Part shown: positions 1 to 7,650 of the stretch, piece by piece
How positions within the stretch are numbered: position 1 is the first letter of the stretch
Layout of the letters: every line of letters starts with the position of its first letter
From: Lachnospiraceae bacterium
Lineage (GTDB): Bacteria; Bacillota; Clostridia; Lachnospirales; Lachnospiraceae
DNA: 9,075 bases
Assembly: GCA_003446735.1 (NCBI GenBank)
Contig: DMCJ01000102.1
Span: forward strand, 1-9,075
Direction of reading: 5' to 3'
The notes under the pieces: model-generated
Database searches by the model: none
Told to the model about the DNA's origin: nothing
The model's input: only the letters and a program-made list of their open reading frames with translations
Position numbers and translations under genes: made by a program

Positions 1-197
1 GCGAGTCCGTAGTTAAGGAGTATGCTCTTTGCATGCCCGATATGAAGATATCCGTTAGGCTCCGGAGGGAAACGCGTACATACATGATCATATACGCCCT
101 CGGCAAGATCCTTATCTATCTCCTGCTCGATGAAATTACGGGATCTTACTTCTTCGCTTGCGCTTTCGTTTATGTTTTCTGTATTATTCTCACTCAT
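1..197 (-). CDS. glnS: Glutaminyl-tRNA synthetase, N-terminal part (cut by window edge)
   Basis: I translated this by hand from the minus strand; the gene continues off the left edge, leaving about 65 codons. GlnRS is a cytoplasmic class I aminoacyl-tRNA synthetase that attaches glutamine to tRNA(Gln) using ATP. Residues about 41-59 read TRFPPEPNGYLHIGHAKSI, the GlnRS form of the class I ATP-binding HIGH signature (HIGH at 52-55). Just before it, NFIEQEIDKDLAEG matches the usual N-terminal helix of the family. The first 20 residues are an acidic, Asn/Glu/Ser-rich extension slightly longer than that of E. coli GlnRS. The ATG (197-195) overlaps the stop of the upstream membrane-protein gene by 8 nt (ATGAGTGA). 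AGGAGA at 212-207 lies 9 nt upstream, inside that gene, so translation is probably coupled. GluRS also has a HIGH motif but not this exact block. Identity is confident; completeness cannot be judged. Confidence 0.93.
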   Translation of the reverse strand, partial: MSENNTENINESASEEVRSRNFIEQEIDKDLAEGVYDHVCTRFPPEPNGYLHIGHAKSILLNYGL

Positions 198-2433
198 TCT
201 CACTATTCTCCTGTGATATGATATTATTTTCGCTTAGTGCTGCCGGCGCTTCTCCCCGGACGGGCTGCTGGACGGGCTGCTGGACCGGCTGTGCGGGCTG
301 AGCTGCAGGCTGTACTACAGGCTGGACGAGCTGCTGGACTGGCTGGGCGGGCTGAGCTTTAACTCCCTGATAAACAGGAGCCGAACTCGCCGGCATGCCC
401 GGCTGATATGCATCACCCTTTAATATGGGATGCATACCTTTAAGTTCCTGTTCTTTCTTCTCGGATAATATATATAAAAGTGAAACCGCGATTATGAGTA
501 TACCCACGATGAGGAATACAAGGATCCGAAATCCCGTCTCGGAATGCGCAAAGTCAAAGAGCACGATCTTAAAAGCAACTGCTATGACAAGGCAGAGTCC
601 GTATACTCTTATGCCTTTTCTCTTTTTAAGGAATCCAAATAAGATCATACCCAGCGCAAGAAGCGTTATGAGTATGCTCGGGATGAAAGGTTCGCAGTCC
701 TCGGAAATAAGGAATACCCATGCAAAAGTCACGGCCATATAGGTCATGTATCTTTTGTACTCCTTTGAGATAACTACCGAAGCTAAAATGCAGAGCGCAA
801 ATATATATCCTAAGAACCTTACGTCTCCCTCTCGTAAAAATACGCATACATAGCATGCAGCTGTCGTTGAATAAACAACATCATATAACCGGTATTTTCC
901 AAGAACAAAGGCAATGAGCTTGTTTGCGGCAAAGAATACAAGAGCCGCGATCGCAAACCAGAATCTGTCGCTATCCATAAGGAAGGTCCATAACGTAAGG
1001 CCGGTCAGATAAAAATACGGTACATATTCAAACTTTTCCTTATGAAGGATAAAGCAAAGAACCGGGGTAAGCACGGCCACGCCGAGGATACCGAAATATA
1101 TCCAGTTCTCATCCTCCATGACTCCCCATAAATATAAATAGGATATGGAGAGCGTCATAAAATAGAGGAACTTAGAAAGCATGTCCTCGCCTTTTTCGGA
1201 TAAGATCTCTCTTTTATAAATGATATGTGCAAGTACTACTTCGCATGCAAGTAATATAAATGTAAGCCATGAAGAATATCCTGCGCCGTCTAATCTTTCG
1301 CCTAAACAAAATTCCGCACTCTTAAGCGCATTATCAAGCACCGCGATCGAAATGAGCATACATACGGTCTGGATAAGATCGACAACGACGCTCCTTTTAT
1401 ATTTGACCGGATAGAAGATCCCGCCAAGACTTACAAGTAAGAGTACTATGGCCGGAACGACAAATTCGGATAGGGAATTGATCTCATCCAAGGGGAAGAT
1501 CGAGATATAACATCCCAAAACGCTGATCGTCCTTATTATCTCCGATTCCTTCTTCTTACTGAAAAAGAAGAAGAATGCGGTGACTAAAAAGATTATGATC
1601 GAAGCTGCCCAGATCGGGAATATCTTAAGATAAAGATATCCCAGGACAGTCGTTACGTATATTCCGCCTATACCAAGTCCCGTAAGGACATATGAAAACT
1701 TTTCTATCCGCTTTGAGAAGACAAGCTCCGAAACGGCAATGATCGCTATGCAAAGTGCATAGAAGAACACTCCCTGGACTATGGAGTTGTCTGCCATATA
1801 GTTGATGCCGAATATGATAAGAGCTATGAGTACGAAAAGGGATCCGACTACCGAAAGGATCACCGTTCCGATCTTAAACTCCATTCCGCCGTCACTTGCT
1901 TTAGCAAGACGCACGGGCGCTGACGGCGCGGGTCCGTTCATGGCCGGAGCGGGATTTGCTCCTGCCGGTCGATTGTTAAAACCTGCGTTAAATGCATTAT
2001 TTGCAGGAGCCGGCGCGGGGATAGGTCCCGGTGCATACGGATCTGCAGGTCTCGGAGGCATCGACATCGCAGGGTTTGGTCCGACCGGAGCCGGATCTGC
2101 GGGGCGCGGAGGCATAGCCATCGCGGGATTTACCCCAGCCTGACGCGGCGGTATGACAGGTGCTGCGCCCGCAACAGGTGCGGCCGATGAAACAGGTGCG
2201 GCCGGTGAAACAGGTGCGGCCGGTGAAACAGGCTCATAAACAGGTGCCGCATTTACATCCGGAAAACGCTTTTTGTATCTTTCATAACTTTCATTTAAAG
2301 AAGTTTCGCAGGCAGTGATCTTGCTTTCTGCCTCGGTTATCTTTTTTTCAAGTTCGTTCAGATAACCCGTAAAGGCCGGGTCCCTGCTCTCGGCCCTCAT
2401 GCTGCTTATTCTTGCATGAAGATCTGCTGACAT
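190..2433 (-). CDS. Large polytopic membrane protein, DUF2339-like, with Pro/Ala-rich and Gln/Pro-rich tails
   Basis: The protein has 747 residues and unknown function. Residues 1-57 are charged and probably coiled coil. Residues 60-175 are a low-complexity Pro/Ala linker with tandem repeats. Residues about 187-655 hold roughly 18 hydrophobic segments, and residues 690-725 are a Gln/Pro/Val repeat tail. The entry to the membrane part (MEFKIGTVILSVVGSLFVL, then LTGLGIGGIYVTT) and its exit (RVYGLCLVIAVAFKIVLFD, then a final hydrophobic helix ending SLLYILSEKK) resemble DUF2339 predicted membrane proteins. That assignment is from memory of the pattern. There is no signal peptide, so both tails may face the cytoplasm. 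The ATG lies 2 nt after the guaB stop, with GAGGT at 2444-2440 inside the guaB 3' end, so coupling to guaB is likely. The coding frame is intact through both repeat areas. No catalytic motif is visible; a transport or envelope role is possible but unsupported. Confidence 0.85.
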   Translation of the reverse strand: MSADLHARISSMRAESRDPAFTGYLNELEKKITEAESKITACETSLNESYERYKKRFPDVNAAPVYEPVSPAAPVSPAAPVSSAAPVAGAAPVIPPRQAGVNPAMAMPPRPADPAPVGPNPAMSMPPRPADPYAPGPIPAPAPANNAFNAGFNNRPAGANPAPAMNGPAPSAPVRLAKASDGGMEFKIGTVILSVVGSLFVLIALIIFGINYMADNSIVQGVFFYALCIAIIAVSELVFSKRIEKFSYVLTGLGIGGIYVTTVLGYLYLKIFPIWAASIIIFLVTAFFFFFSKKKESEIIRTISVLGCYISIFPLDEINSLSEFVVPAIVLLLVSLGGIFYPVKYKRSVVVDLIQTVCMLISIAVLDNALKSAEFCLGERLDGAGYSSWLTFILLACEVVLAHIIYKREILSEKGEDMLSKFLYFMTLSISYLYLWGVMEDENWIYFGILGVAVLTPVLCFILHKEKFEYVPYFYLTGLTLWTFLMDSDRFWFAIAALVFFAANKLIAFVLGKYRLYDVVYSTTAACYVCVFLREGDVRFLGYIFALCILASVVISKEYKRYMTYMAVTFAWVFLISEDCEPFIPSILITLLALGMILFGFLKKRKGIRVYGLCLVIAVAFKIVLFDFAHSETGFRILVFLIVGILIIAVSLLYILSEKKEQELKGMHPILKGDAYQPGMPASSAPVYQGVKAQPAQPVQQLVQPVVQPAAQPAQPVQQPVQQPVRGEAPAALSENNIISQENSENE
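259..354 (-). repeat. Gln/Pro/Val-rich repeat coding segment (C-terminal tail)
   Basis: This stretch encodes residues about 694-725 of the DUF2339-like protein, made of irregular QPAQPVQQ / QPVVQPAAQP / QQPVQQPV units. On the plus strand it reads as repeated ggctgctgga and gggctg words. Such imperfect repeats can change length by slippage, so this tail may vary between strains. No function is inferred. Confidence 0.75.
2026..2130 (-). repeat. Two-copy 18-residue Pro-rich repeat (54-bp unit)
   Basis: Within the DUF2339-like protein, NPAMAMPPRPADP (residues 102-114) recurs as NPAMSMPPRPADP (120-132), an 18-residue offset that corresponds to a 54-bp near-duplication. Pro/Gly/Ala spacer follows. 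It belongs to the flexible linker between the N-terminal coiled-coil region and the first membrane segment. Confidence 0.75.
2155..2245 (-). repeat. 18-bp tandem repeat encoding PVSPAA-type hexapeptides
   Basis: On the plus strand the word acagg(t/c) recurs at 2156, 2174, 2192, 2210 and 2228, an exact 18-bp period. A further acaggtg lies at 2240. The repeat encodes PVSPAA, PVSPAA, PVSSAA, PVAGAA (residues about 69-92) in the linker of the DUF2339-like protein. The 18-bp unit preserves the frame, so copy number could change without breaking the gene. Confidence 0.85.
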
Positions 2434-2435
2434 AT

Positions 2436-3893
2436 TTATACCTCATCGACGCTGTAGTTAGGCGCTTCTTTAGTGATATGGATATCGTGAGGATGACTTT
2501 CCCTTAAAGCTGCGGGAGAGATCTTCACGAATCTTCCTTTTTCTTTTAATTCGGCGATGTTCTTTGTTCCGCAATATCCCATACCGGAACGGAGTCCGCC
2601 GATAAGCTGGAATACCGTATCTTCTACGGTTCCCTTGTAAGCCACACGTCCTTCAACGCCTTCGGGAACGAGCTTCTTTGCATCTGACTGGAAATACCTG
2701 TCTTTGGATCCGTTCTCCATAGCGGCGATGGAACCCATGCCTCTGTATACTTTGTATTTTCTTCCCTGATATAATTCGAAGTCTCCGGGTGACTCGTCGC
2801 AGCCTGCGAAGATCGAACCCATCATGCAGACATCACCGCCGGCGGCGATCGCCTTGGTCATATCTCCCGAGAATTTGATACCGCCGTCCGCAATGATCGG
2901 AATGCCGTATTTCTTAGCCACTTCGTAGCAATCCATGATGGCGGTTATCTGAGGAACACCGATACCGGCAACTATCCTCGTTGTACATATGGAACCGGGT
3001 CCGATACCGACCTTTACGGTATCCGCGCCGGCTTCGATAAGAGCCTTTGTAGCCTCGCCCGTAGCTACGTTACCTGCGATAACGGGAAGATCGGGATAAG
3101 CATCCTTTATCATCTTTACGCAGCGAAGCACATTCTCGGAATGTCCGTGAGCCGAATCGAGCACGATCACGTCAACCTTTGAATTTACAAGCGCCTCTAC
3201 CCTTTCAAGGCAGTTTGCCGTGATGCCAACGCCTGCTCCGCATAAGAGCCTTCCCTGGGAATCCTTTGCGCTTAAAGGATATTTGATGGTCTTTTCGATA
3301 TCTTTTATCGTGATAAGACCCTTTAAGTTAAAGTCATCATCAACGATCGGGAGCTTTTCCTTCCTTGCCTTTGCAAGTATGGATTTTGCCTCCTCTAATG
3401 TGATGCCTTCCCTGGCTGTGATAAGTCCTTCGGAAGTCATGCACTCCTTGATCTTCTTGGAATAGTCGGTCTCGAACTTAAGATCACGGTTGGTGATTAT
3501 ACCGACAAGCTTCCTGCCTTCGGTGATCGGGACACCTGAGATGCGGAACTTATGCATCAGATCTTCGGCATCGCCTAATGTATGCTCCGGGGAAAGTGAA
3601 AAAGGATCGGTTATTACGCCGTTCTCGGATCGCTTTACCTTATCTACTTCTTCCGCCTGTGCTTCTATGGACATGTTTTTGTGGATGATACCGATACCAC
3701 CCTGTCTGGCCATGGCGATCGCCATCCTGTGTTCGGTGACAGTGTCCATTCCGGCACTCATCATGGGGATGTTAAGCCTTATCCCTTTGGTGAGATTCGT
3801 GGAAAGTTCAACCTCATTGGGTATTACCTGGGAATACCCGGGAACTAAGAGCACGTCGTCAAATGTGATTCCTTCTCCGATTATCTTTTCCAT
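2436..3893 (-). CDS. guaB: Inosine-5'-monophosphate dehydrogenase
   Basis: This cytoplasmic homotetrameric enzyme oxidises IMP to XMP with NAD+, the first committed step of guanine nucleotide synthesis. The 485-residue length is typical. A split TIM barrel starts with GITFDDVLLVPGYS (residues 8-21). A CBS-domain pair is inserted at about 94-205, the usual regulatory module. The barrel resumes with DSAHG (246-250) and GNVATGEAT. The catalytic loop GIGPGSICTTR (296-306) carries the nucleophile Cys303. ADGGI (335-339) and YRGMGS (383-388) bind the IMP phosphate. The mobile flap carries the Arg399-Tyr400 pair that activates water. All key residues are present. The start is well supported by AGGAGG (3904-3899) 5 nt before the ATG. 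It sits 32 nt after the small membrane-protein gene and 2 nt before the DUF2339-like gene. Guanine-related regulation would be expected, but no riboswitch or separate convincing promoter is visible directly upstream. Confidence 0.98.
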   Translation of the reverse strand: MEKIIGEGITFDDVLLVPGYSQVIPNEVELSTNLTKGIRLNIPMMSAGMDTVTEHRMAIAMARQGGIGIIHKNMSIEAQAEEVDKVKRSENGVITDPFSLSPEHTLGDAEDLMHKFRISGVPITEGRKLVGIITNRDLKFETDYSKKIKECMTSEGLITAREGITLEEAKSILAKARKEKLPIVDDDFNLKGLITIKDIEKTIKYPLSAKDSQGRLLCGAGVGITANCLERVEALVNSKVDVIVLDSAHGHSENVLRCVKMIKDAYPDLPVIAGNVATGEATKALIEAGADTVKVGIGPGSICTTRIVAGIGVPQITAIMDCYEVAKKYGIPIIADGGIKFSGDMTKAIAAGGDVCMMGSIFAGCDESPGDFELYQGRKYKVYRGMGSIAAMENGSKDRYFQSDAKKLVPEGVEGRVAYKGTVEDTVFQLIGGLRSGMGYCGTKNIAELKEKGRFVKISPAALRESHPHDIHITKEAPNYSVDEV

Positions 3894-3925
3894 CTTTTCC
3901 TCCTCTTTTCTTATATATTTTTGTA

Positions 3926-4435
3926 TCAGTTACCGAAAAATTTACTCGGAGCCGATTTGCGAAGTGCATCGCGCATCTTTTCGTCTGTATTGATGCGTAC
4001 GCATTTCTTTCCGGATGCTCCGTCCAAAATGATATCAAACACCTCTCCGTCGCTTAATTCGGATGAATAATCCGTAACGGAAAGATCTTTGTATTCATCA
4101 AGCTTGGCGCTGCCTTTGGGTGCTATCACGGCAGCTTCGCCAAGTAAATAATTAGCTATCTTTTTTCTTCTTTCATGATTTAATATCTGATCTACGGAAA
4201 GTTCCTTTTCAACGCAGAGATATTCAAATTCCACATACTCCCTGAGCCCCACGAAATATCCGGCTACCGCAAGGAGAATGCCTGAAAGAAAGAGTACTCC
4301 TTTTATTATAAGATCTCCGAAGATAAACGAAAGAAGCACGATGATCACTCCAAAGACCATCATTATTATCTTAAGTATCGGCATTAAGCCGTTTCTCGGC
4401 TTTGCCGTCATGTATTCGGCGTACATGTCTCCCAT
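3926..4435 (-). CDS. Small two-helix membrane protein, DUF6106-like
   Basis: This 169-residue protein has unknown function. A short polar N-terminus (1-18) is followed by two hydrophobic segments at about 19-39 and 43-62, forming a helical hairpin. A soluble, probably cytoplasmic domain follows (about 65-169), with ELSVDQILNHERRKKIANYLL and the terminal block TDEKMRDALRKSAPSKFFGN. That layout and the closing NxDEKMxDALRKxAPxK pattern resemble the DUF6106 family of Clostridia; this is recall, not a search. The ATG lies 1 nt after the gatB stop, with AAGGAG inside the gatB 3' end about 10 nt upstream, so translation is probably coupled to gatB. In-frame Met4 and Met9 are alternative starts; a GGGAG 3 nt before Met4 is too close to favour it. 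No catalytic motif is seen. Confidence 0.8.
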   Translation of the reverse strand: MGDMYAEYMTAKPRNGLMPILKIIMMVFGVIIVLLSFIFGDLIIKGVLFLSGILLAVAGYFVGLREYVEFEYLCVEKELSVDQILNHERRKKIANYLLGEAAVIAPKGSAKLDEYKDLSVTDYSSELSDGEVFDIILDGASGKKCVRINTDEKMRDALRKSAPSKFFGN

Positions 4436-4436
4436 A

Positions 4437-5867
4437 TCACAAAAGCTCCTTTAAGATTGAATTGACCATGGCGGGATCGGCCTTGCCCTTCATAGCCTTC
4501 ATGGTCTGTCCGACAAGGAATCCTATCGCCTTTTCCTTACCGTTTTTATAATCCTCAACAGACTGGGGATTGTCTTTTATCACCTGCTCGATCGCAGATC
4601 TTAAAGCTCCTTCGTCGTTAACGCTCTTAAGGCCCTTCTCTTCCACATAAGCCTTGGGATCAATGTCGTTTTCGAACATTTCCTCAAAGACTTCCTTTGC
4701 GACCGAAGAATTGATCTCCTTCTTTTCGGCCATATCTATTAAAGATGCCAGGTGAGCCGGCGAAAACCTTATGTCCTCGGGATCCATGGACTTTTCCTTT
4801 AAAAGACGCATGGTCTCCACCATGAGCCAGTTACTAACCTTCTTGGGATTATTGCAGATAGCCGTGGTCTCCTCGAAGATATCAGCCATATGCTTGCTGG
4901 CCGTGATTATATCTATATCGTATTCGGGAATATCGAATTCTTCCTTATATCTCTTTGCCTTTGCATCCCTGAATTCCGGCTGCTCGGCTCTTATCTGATC
5001 AAGGAAGGCATCATCCACAACGATGGGAACAAGATCGGGATCGGGGAAATACCTGTAATCCTGAGCATCTTCCTTGCTTCTCATCGCATAGGATTCTTCC
5101 TTTGTATCATCCCAGCGCCTTGTCTCCTGAACAACGGATCCGCCGGAATTAAGGATATCCTCCTGACGGGCCTTCTCGCCTTCTATCGCATGGGCGATCG
5201 CCTTGAAGGAGTTTAAGTTCTTCATCTCGGTCCTTGTCCCGAATGTATCGGATCCGACCTCACGAAGAGAAAGATTGACATCGGCTCTCATGGAACCTTC
5301 CTGAAGCTTGCAGTCGGAAGCTCCCAAATATGTGATGGTCTCTCTTAATTTTTCAAGATAAGCTATGACTTCCTCCGCGCTCCTCATATCGGGCTCGGAT
5401 ACGATCTCTATAAGCGGAACTCCGGAACGGTTATAATCGACTAATGAAACATCTTCCCACTCGTCGTGGATCAGCTTTCCGGCATCCTCCTCCATATGGA
5501 TCTCATGGATACGGATATCCTTTTCTCCGTTTTCGGTCTTTATCGTCACATGGCCGTTACGGCAGATGGGCAGATAAAGCTGGGATATCTGATAGTTCTG
5601 AGGATTATCGGGATAGAAATAATTCTTTCTGTCGAATTTGCCGTTCCTTGTGATCTCGCAGTTCGTGGCAAGGCCGACGGCAACGGCATATTTAAGCACC
5701 TGTTTGTTAAGAACGGGAAGAGATCCGGGCATACCCGTACATACAGGGCAGGTATGGGTATTGGGCTCTCCGCCGAAAGCGGTCGAACAGCCGCAGAATA
5801 TCTTTGTCTTTGTAGCTAATTCAACATGGACTTCAAGTCCTATGACTGTTTCGTATTCCTTAGCCAT
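4437..5867 (-). CDS. gatB: Aspartyl/glutamyl-tRNA amidotransferase subunit B
   Basis: GatB is the tRNA-binding and kinase-like subunit of the GatCAB amidotransferase. It phosphorylates Glu or Asp on the mischarged tRNA so that ammonia from GatA can amidate it. The cradle domain starts with YETVIGLEVHVEL. Cys25, Cys27, Cys40 and Cys43 (CGC and CPVC) form the zinc site found in many GatB proteins, followed by TGMPGSLPVLN. The signature DRKNYFYPDNPQNYQISQ lies at about 79-96. The C-terminal helical and YqeY-like tail (about 330-476) contacts tRNA. I chose the ATG at 5867 (476 residues). It overlaps the gatA stop by 1 nt as TGATG and lies 7 nt from AGGAGG (5880-5875). An in-frame GTG one codon upstream (5870) would leave only 4 nt to that site and is less likely. 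The gene is complete and typical in length. Confidence 0.97.
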   Translation of the reverse strand: MAKEYETVIGLEVHVELATKTKIFCGCSTAFGGEPNTHTCPVCTGMPGSLPVLNKQVLKYAVAVGLATNCEITRNGKFDRKNYFYPDNPQNYQISQLYLPICRNGHVTIKTENGEKDIRIHEIHMEEDAGKLIHDEWEDVSLVDYNRSGVPLIEIVSEPDMRSAEEVIAYLEKLRETITYLGASDCKLQEGSMRADVNLSLREVGSDTFGTRTEMKNLNSFKAIAHAIEGEKARQEDILNSGGSVVQETRRWDDTKEESYAMRSKEDAQDYRYFPDPDLVPIVVDDAFLDQIRAEQPEFRDAKAKRYKEEFDIPEYDIDIITASKHMADIFEETTAICNNPKKVSNWLMVETMRLLKEKSMDPEDIRFSPAHLASLIDMAEKKEINSSVAKEVFEEMFENDIDPKAYVEEKGLKSVNDEGALRSAIEQVIKDNPQSVEDYKNGKEKAIGFLVGQTMKAMKGKADPAMVNSILKELL

Positions 5868-7330
5868 CACTTACCCTCCTTTCCGAAGAGGATCTCTCCT
5901 CTTGCCTGTTCGTATGCGTACGCCGCATTTAATAATTTCTTCTCCGTGAAGCAGTCACTTATAAACTGAACTCCTATCGGAAGGCCGTTTTTATCGGCTC
6001 CGCAGGGAAGGCTTATTCCCGGAAGACCGCATAAGTTAACGGATATGGTATAGATATCGCTTAAATACATCTTCATCGGATCGGAAAGGGATGATCCCAA
6101 TTTCGGAGCCGTTGTCGGTGCATTCGGCGCGAGTATTATGTCATATTTAGAAAATGCATCGTCAAATGCCTTCTTTAAGAGGGCTTTTACCTTAAGCGCC
6201 TTTAAGTAATATGCATCGTAATAACCGGAGCTTAAGACAAATGAACCGAGCATTATCCTTCGCTTTACTTCAGGTCCGAAGCCTTCCGACCTCGTCCTTT
6301 TATACATCTTGTGAAGCTCATCTGCGTTTGCTGCACGATATCCGTATTTAACACCGTCAAATCTCTCTAAATTGGAGCTTGCTTCGGCATCGGCTATCGT
6401 GTAGTAGGTAGGGATGGCATATTCAACTAAGGGAAGATCGAATTCCTCAGCACCGGCTCCGAGCTCTTCAAGCTTCTTTGCTGCGTTAAGGACCGCGTTT
6501 TTTACTTCTTCGTCTATACCCTCTCCGAAATAAGTACGGGGTATACCGACCTTTAATCCCTTTATGTCTCCGGTAAGTGCCGAGAGATAAGATTTATCTT
6601 CTGTCTTTACACTTGTTGAATCCTTTTTGTCATGGGAGACTATCGTCTCAAGGACTGCTGCCGCATCTTTTACGTTCTTTGTAAGCGGTCCTATCTGATC
6701 GAGGGATGAACCGTAGGCTATAAGTCCGTATCTCGAAACTGTACCGTAAGTAGGCTTAATCCCGACAACGCCGCAGTATGAAGCGGGCTGTCTTATCGAT
6801 CCGCCGGTATCCGAGCCGAGCGCATAGAAACACTCGCCTGCGGCTACGGCCGCAGCACTTCCTCCCGAACTTCCTCCGGGCACATGTTCTGTATTTCTGG
6901 GATTGTACGTGGGACCGAATGCGGATGTCTCCGTGGTCGAACCCATGGCAAATTCGTCCATATTGGTCTTGCCTAAGATGACCGCTCCCGCATTCTTTAA
7001 AAGATCGACTGCCTCCGCATTGTAAGGCGGAACAAAATCATTTAATATCTTTGATGCGCAGGTCGTAAGAAGATCTTTGGTGCAGATATTGTCCTTTATG
7101 GCTACGGGAACTCCGGCAAGAGGGCCTTTTAATTCACCCGCATCTATCTTTTTCTGCACTTCGTCTGCGCTCTTTAAGGCATTATCAAAATCAGTTGTTA
7201 TATAACACCTGTATTTTTCATCATTGCTCTTAATATTATCAATAACTGCTTCTGTGGCTTCTCTGACGCCGACTTCTTTATTTCTTATCTTATCCGAAAG
7301 CTCAATGGCCGATAAACTAAGTAAACTCAT
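5867..7330 (-). CDS. gatA: Aspartyl/glutamyl-tRNA amidotransferase subunit A
   Basis: GatA is the glutaminase subunit of GatCAB; it releases ammonia from glutamine and channels it to GatB. It belongs to the amidase-signature family. The Ser-cisSer-Lys triad is readable: Lys79 (GVPVAIKDN), Ser154 (PGGSSGGSAA) and Ser178 (GSDTGGSIRQPA), the same numbering I recall for Staphylococcus aureus GatA. Other family blocks are NAGAVILGKTNMDEFAMGS and GVVGIKPTYGTVSRYGLIAY. The C-terminal NLCGLPGISLPCG followed by GLPIGVQFI is also usual. The 487-residue length is normal. The start has AGGAGG 5 nt upstream, overlapping the gatC stop region, with 9 nt between gatC and gatA. The 3' end shares TGATG with gatB, a typical translational coupling. 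Nothing is missing. Confidence 0.98.
   Translation of the reverse strand: MSLLSLSAIELSDKIRNKEVGVREATEAVIDNIKSNDEKYRCYITTDFDNALKSADEVQKKIDAGELKGPLAGVPVAIKDNICTKDLLTTCASKILNDFVPPYNAEAVDLLKNAGAVILGKTNMDEFAMGSTTETSAFGPTYNPRNTEHVPGGSSGGSAAAVAAGECFYALGSDTGGSIRQPASYCGVVGIKPTYGTVSRYGLIAYGSSLDQIGPLTKNVKDAAAVLETIVSHDKKDSTSVKTEDKSYLSALTGDIKGLKVGIPRTYFGEGIDEEVKNAVLNAAKKLEELGAGAEEFDLPLVEYAIPTYYTIADAEASSNLERFDGVKYGYRAANADELHKMYKRTRSEGFGPEVKRRIMLGSFVLSSGYYDAYYLKALKVKALLKKAFDDAFSKYDIILAPNAPTTAPKLGSSLSDPMKMYLSDIYTISVNLCGLPGISLPCGADKNGLPIGVQFISDCFTEKKLLNAAYAYEQARGEILFGKEGK
5875..5880 (-). promoter_or_regulatory. Ribosome binding site deciding the gatB start
   Basis: AGGAGG (5880-5875 on the minus strand) lies inside the last gatA codons. 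It leaves 7 nt to the ATG at 5867 but only 4 nt to the in-frame GTG at 5870, which favours the ATG. Confidence 0.7.
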
Positions 7331-7339
7331 TTTTTCCTC

Positions 7340-7630
7340 CTAAAACGTGCTCGGAACGACATACATCCCGTCTTTTTGCTCGGGAGCATTCTTAAGGAGT
7401 TCATCCCTATCGTCCGTACCTGTCACTACATCCTCTCTGAAGACATTTACCACATCGGATACATGACTCATCGGCTCTACGCCGTCGGTGTCAAGCTCGT
7501 TTAACTTATCTATGTAATCGAGCATTTCTTCTATGTCCTTCTTAGCCCGCTCTTTTTCCTCTCCGGACAGATCGAGCTTAGCGAGAATGCCGACATATTC
7601 TATTGTTTCATCGGAAATTGTATTAGCCAT
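7340..7630 (-). CDS. gatC: Aspartyl/glutamyl-tRNA amidotransferase subunit C
   Basis: GatC is the small belt subunit that wraps around and stabilises the GatA-GatB interface. The 96 residues match the usual length of about 95-100. The N-terminal helix pair ISDETIEYVGILAKLDLSGEE and the block LDTDGVEPMSHV followed by NVFREDVV are GatC hallmarks. It is the first gene of the minus-strand string, directly behind the promoter at 7673-7701. Its ribosome binding site is weak (a purine run AAAGAGAGAAA just before the ATG), unlike the strong AGGAGG of gatA, gatB and guaB. This may limit GatC output or reflect dependence on the short leader. No T-box or other tRNA-sensing leader fits in the roughly 35-nt untranslated region. 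Confidence 0.96.
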   Translation of the reverse strand: MANTISDETIEYVGILAKLDLSGEEKERAKKDIEEMLDYIDKLNELDTDGVEPMSHVSDVVNVFREDVVTGTDDRDELLKNAPEQKDGMYVVPSTF

Positions 7631-7650
7631 TTTCTCTCTCTTTCGTTTCC

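Noticed and set aside
33..221. Plus-strand 62-codon hydrophobic open frame
   Set aside because: It is antisense to the unmistakable glnS start on the minus strand.
1802..2143. Plus-strand Gly/Ala-rich open frame of 113 codons
   Set aside because: It is produced by the GC-rich Pro/Ala repeat of the DUF2339-like gene read antisense. The Gly/Ala composition mirrors that repeat.
3905..3945. Internal promoter before guaB
   Set aside because: A TATATA-like run is present on the minus strand, but there is no acceptable -35 at 16-18 nt, so I do not call it.
3490..3993. Plus-strand open frame of 167 codons
   Set aside because: It lies antisense to guaB and the end of the small membrane-protein gene. 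Its translation shows no family signature or ribosome binding site, while guaB on the other strand is certain.
5466..5819. Plus-strand open frame of 117 codons
   Set aside because: It is a shadow of gatB with no recognisable protein features.
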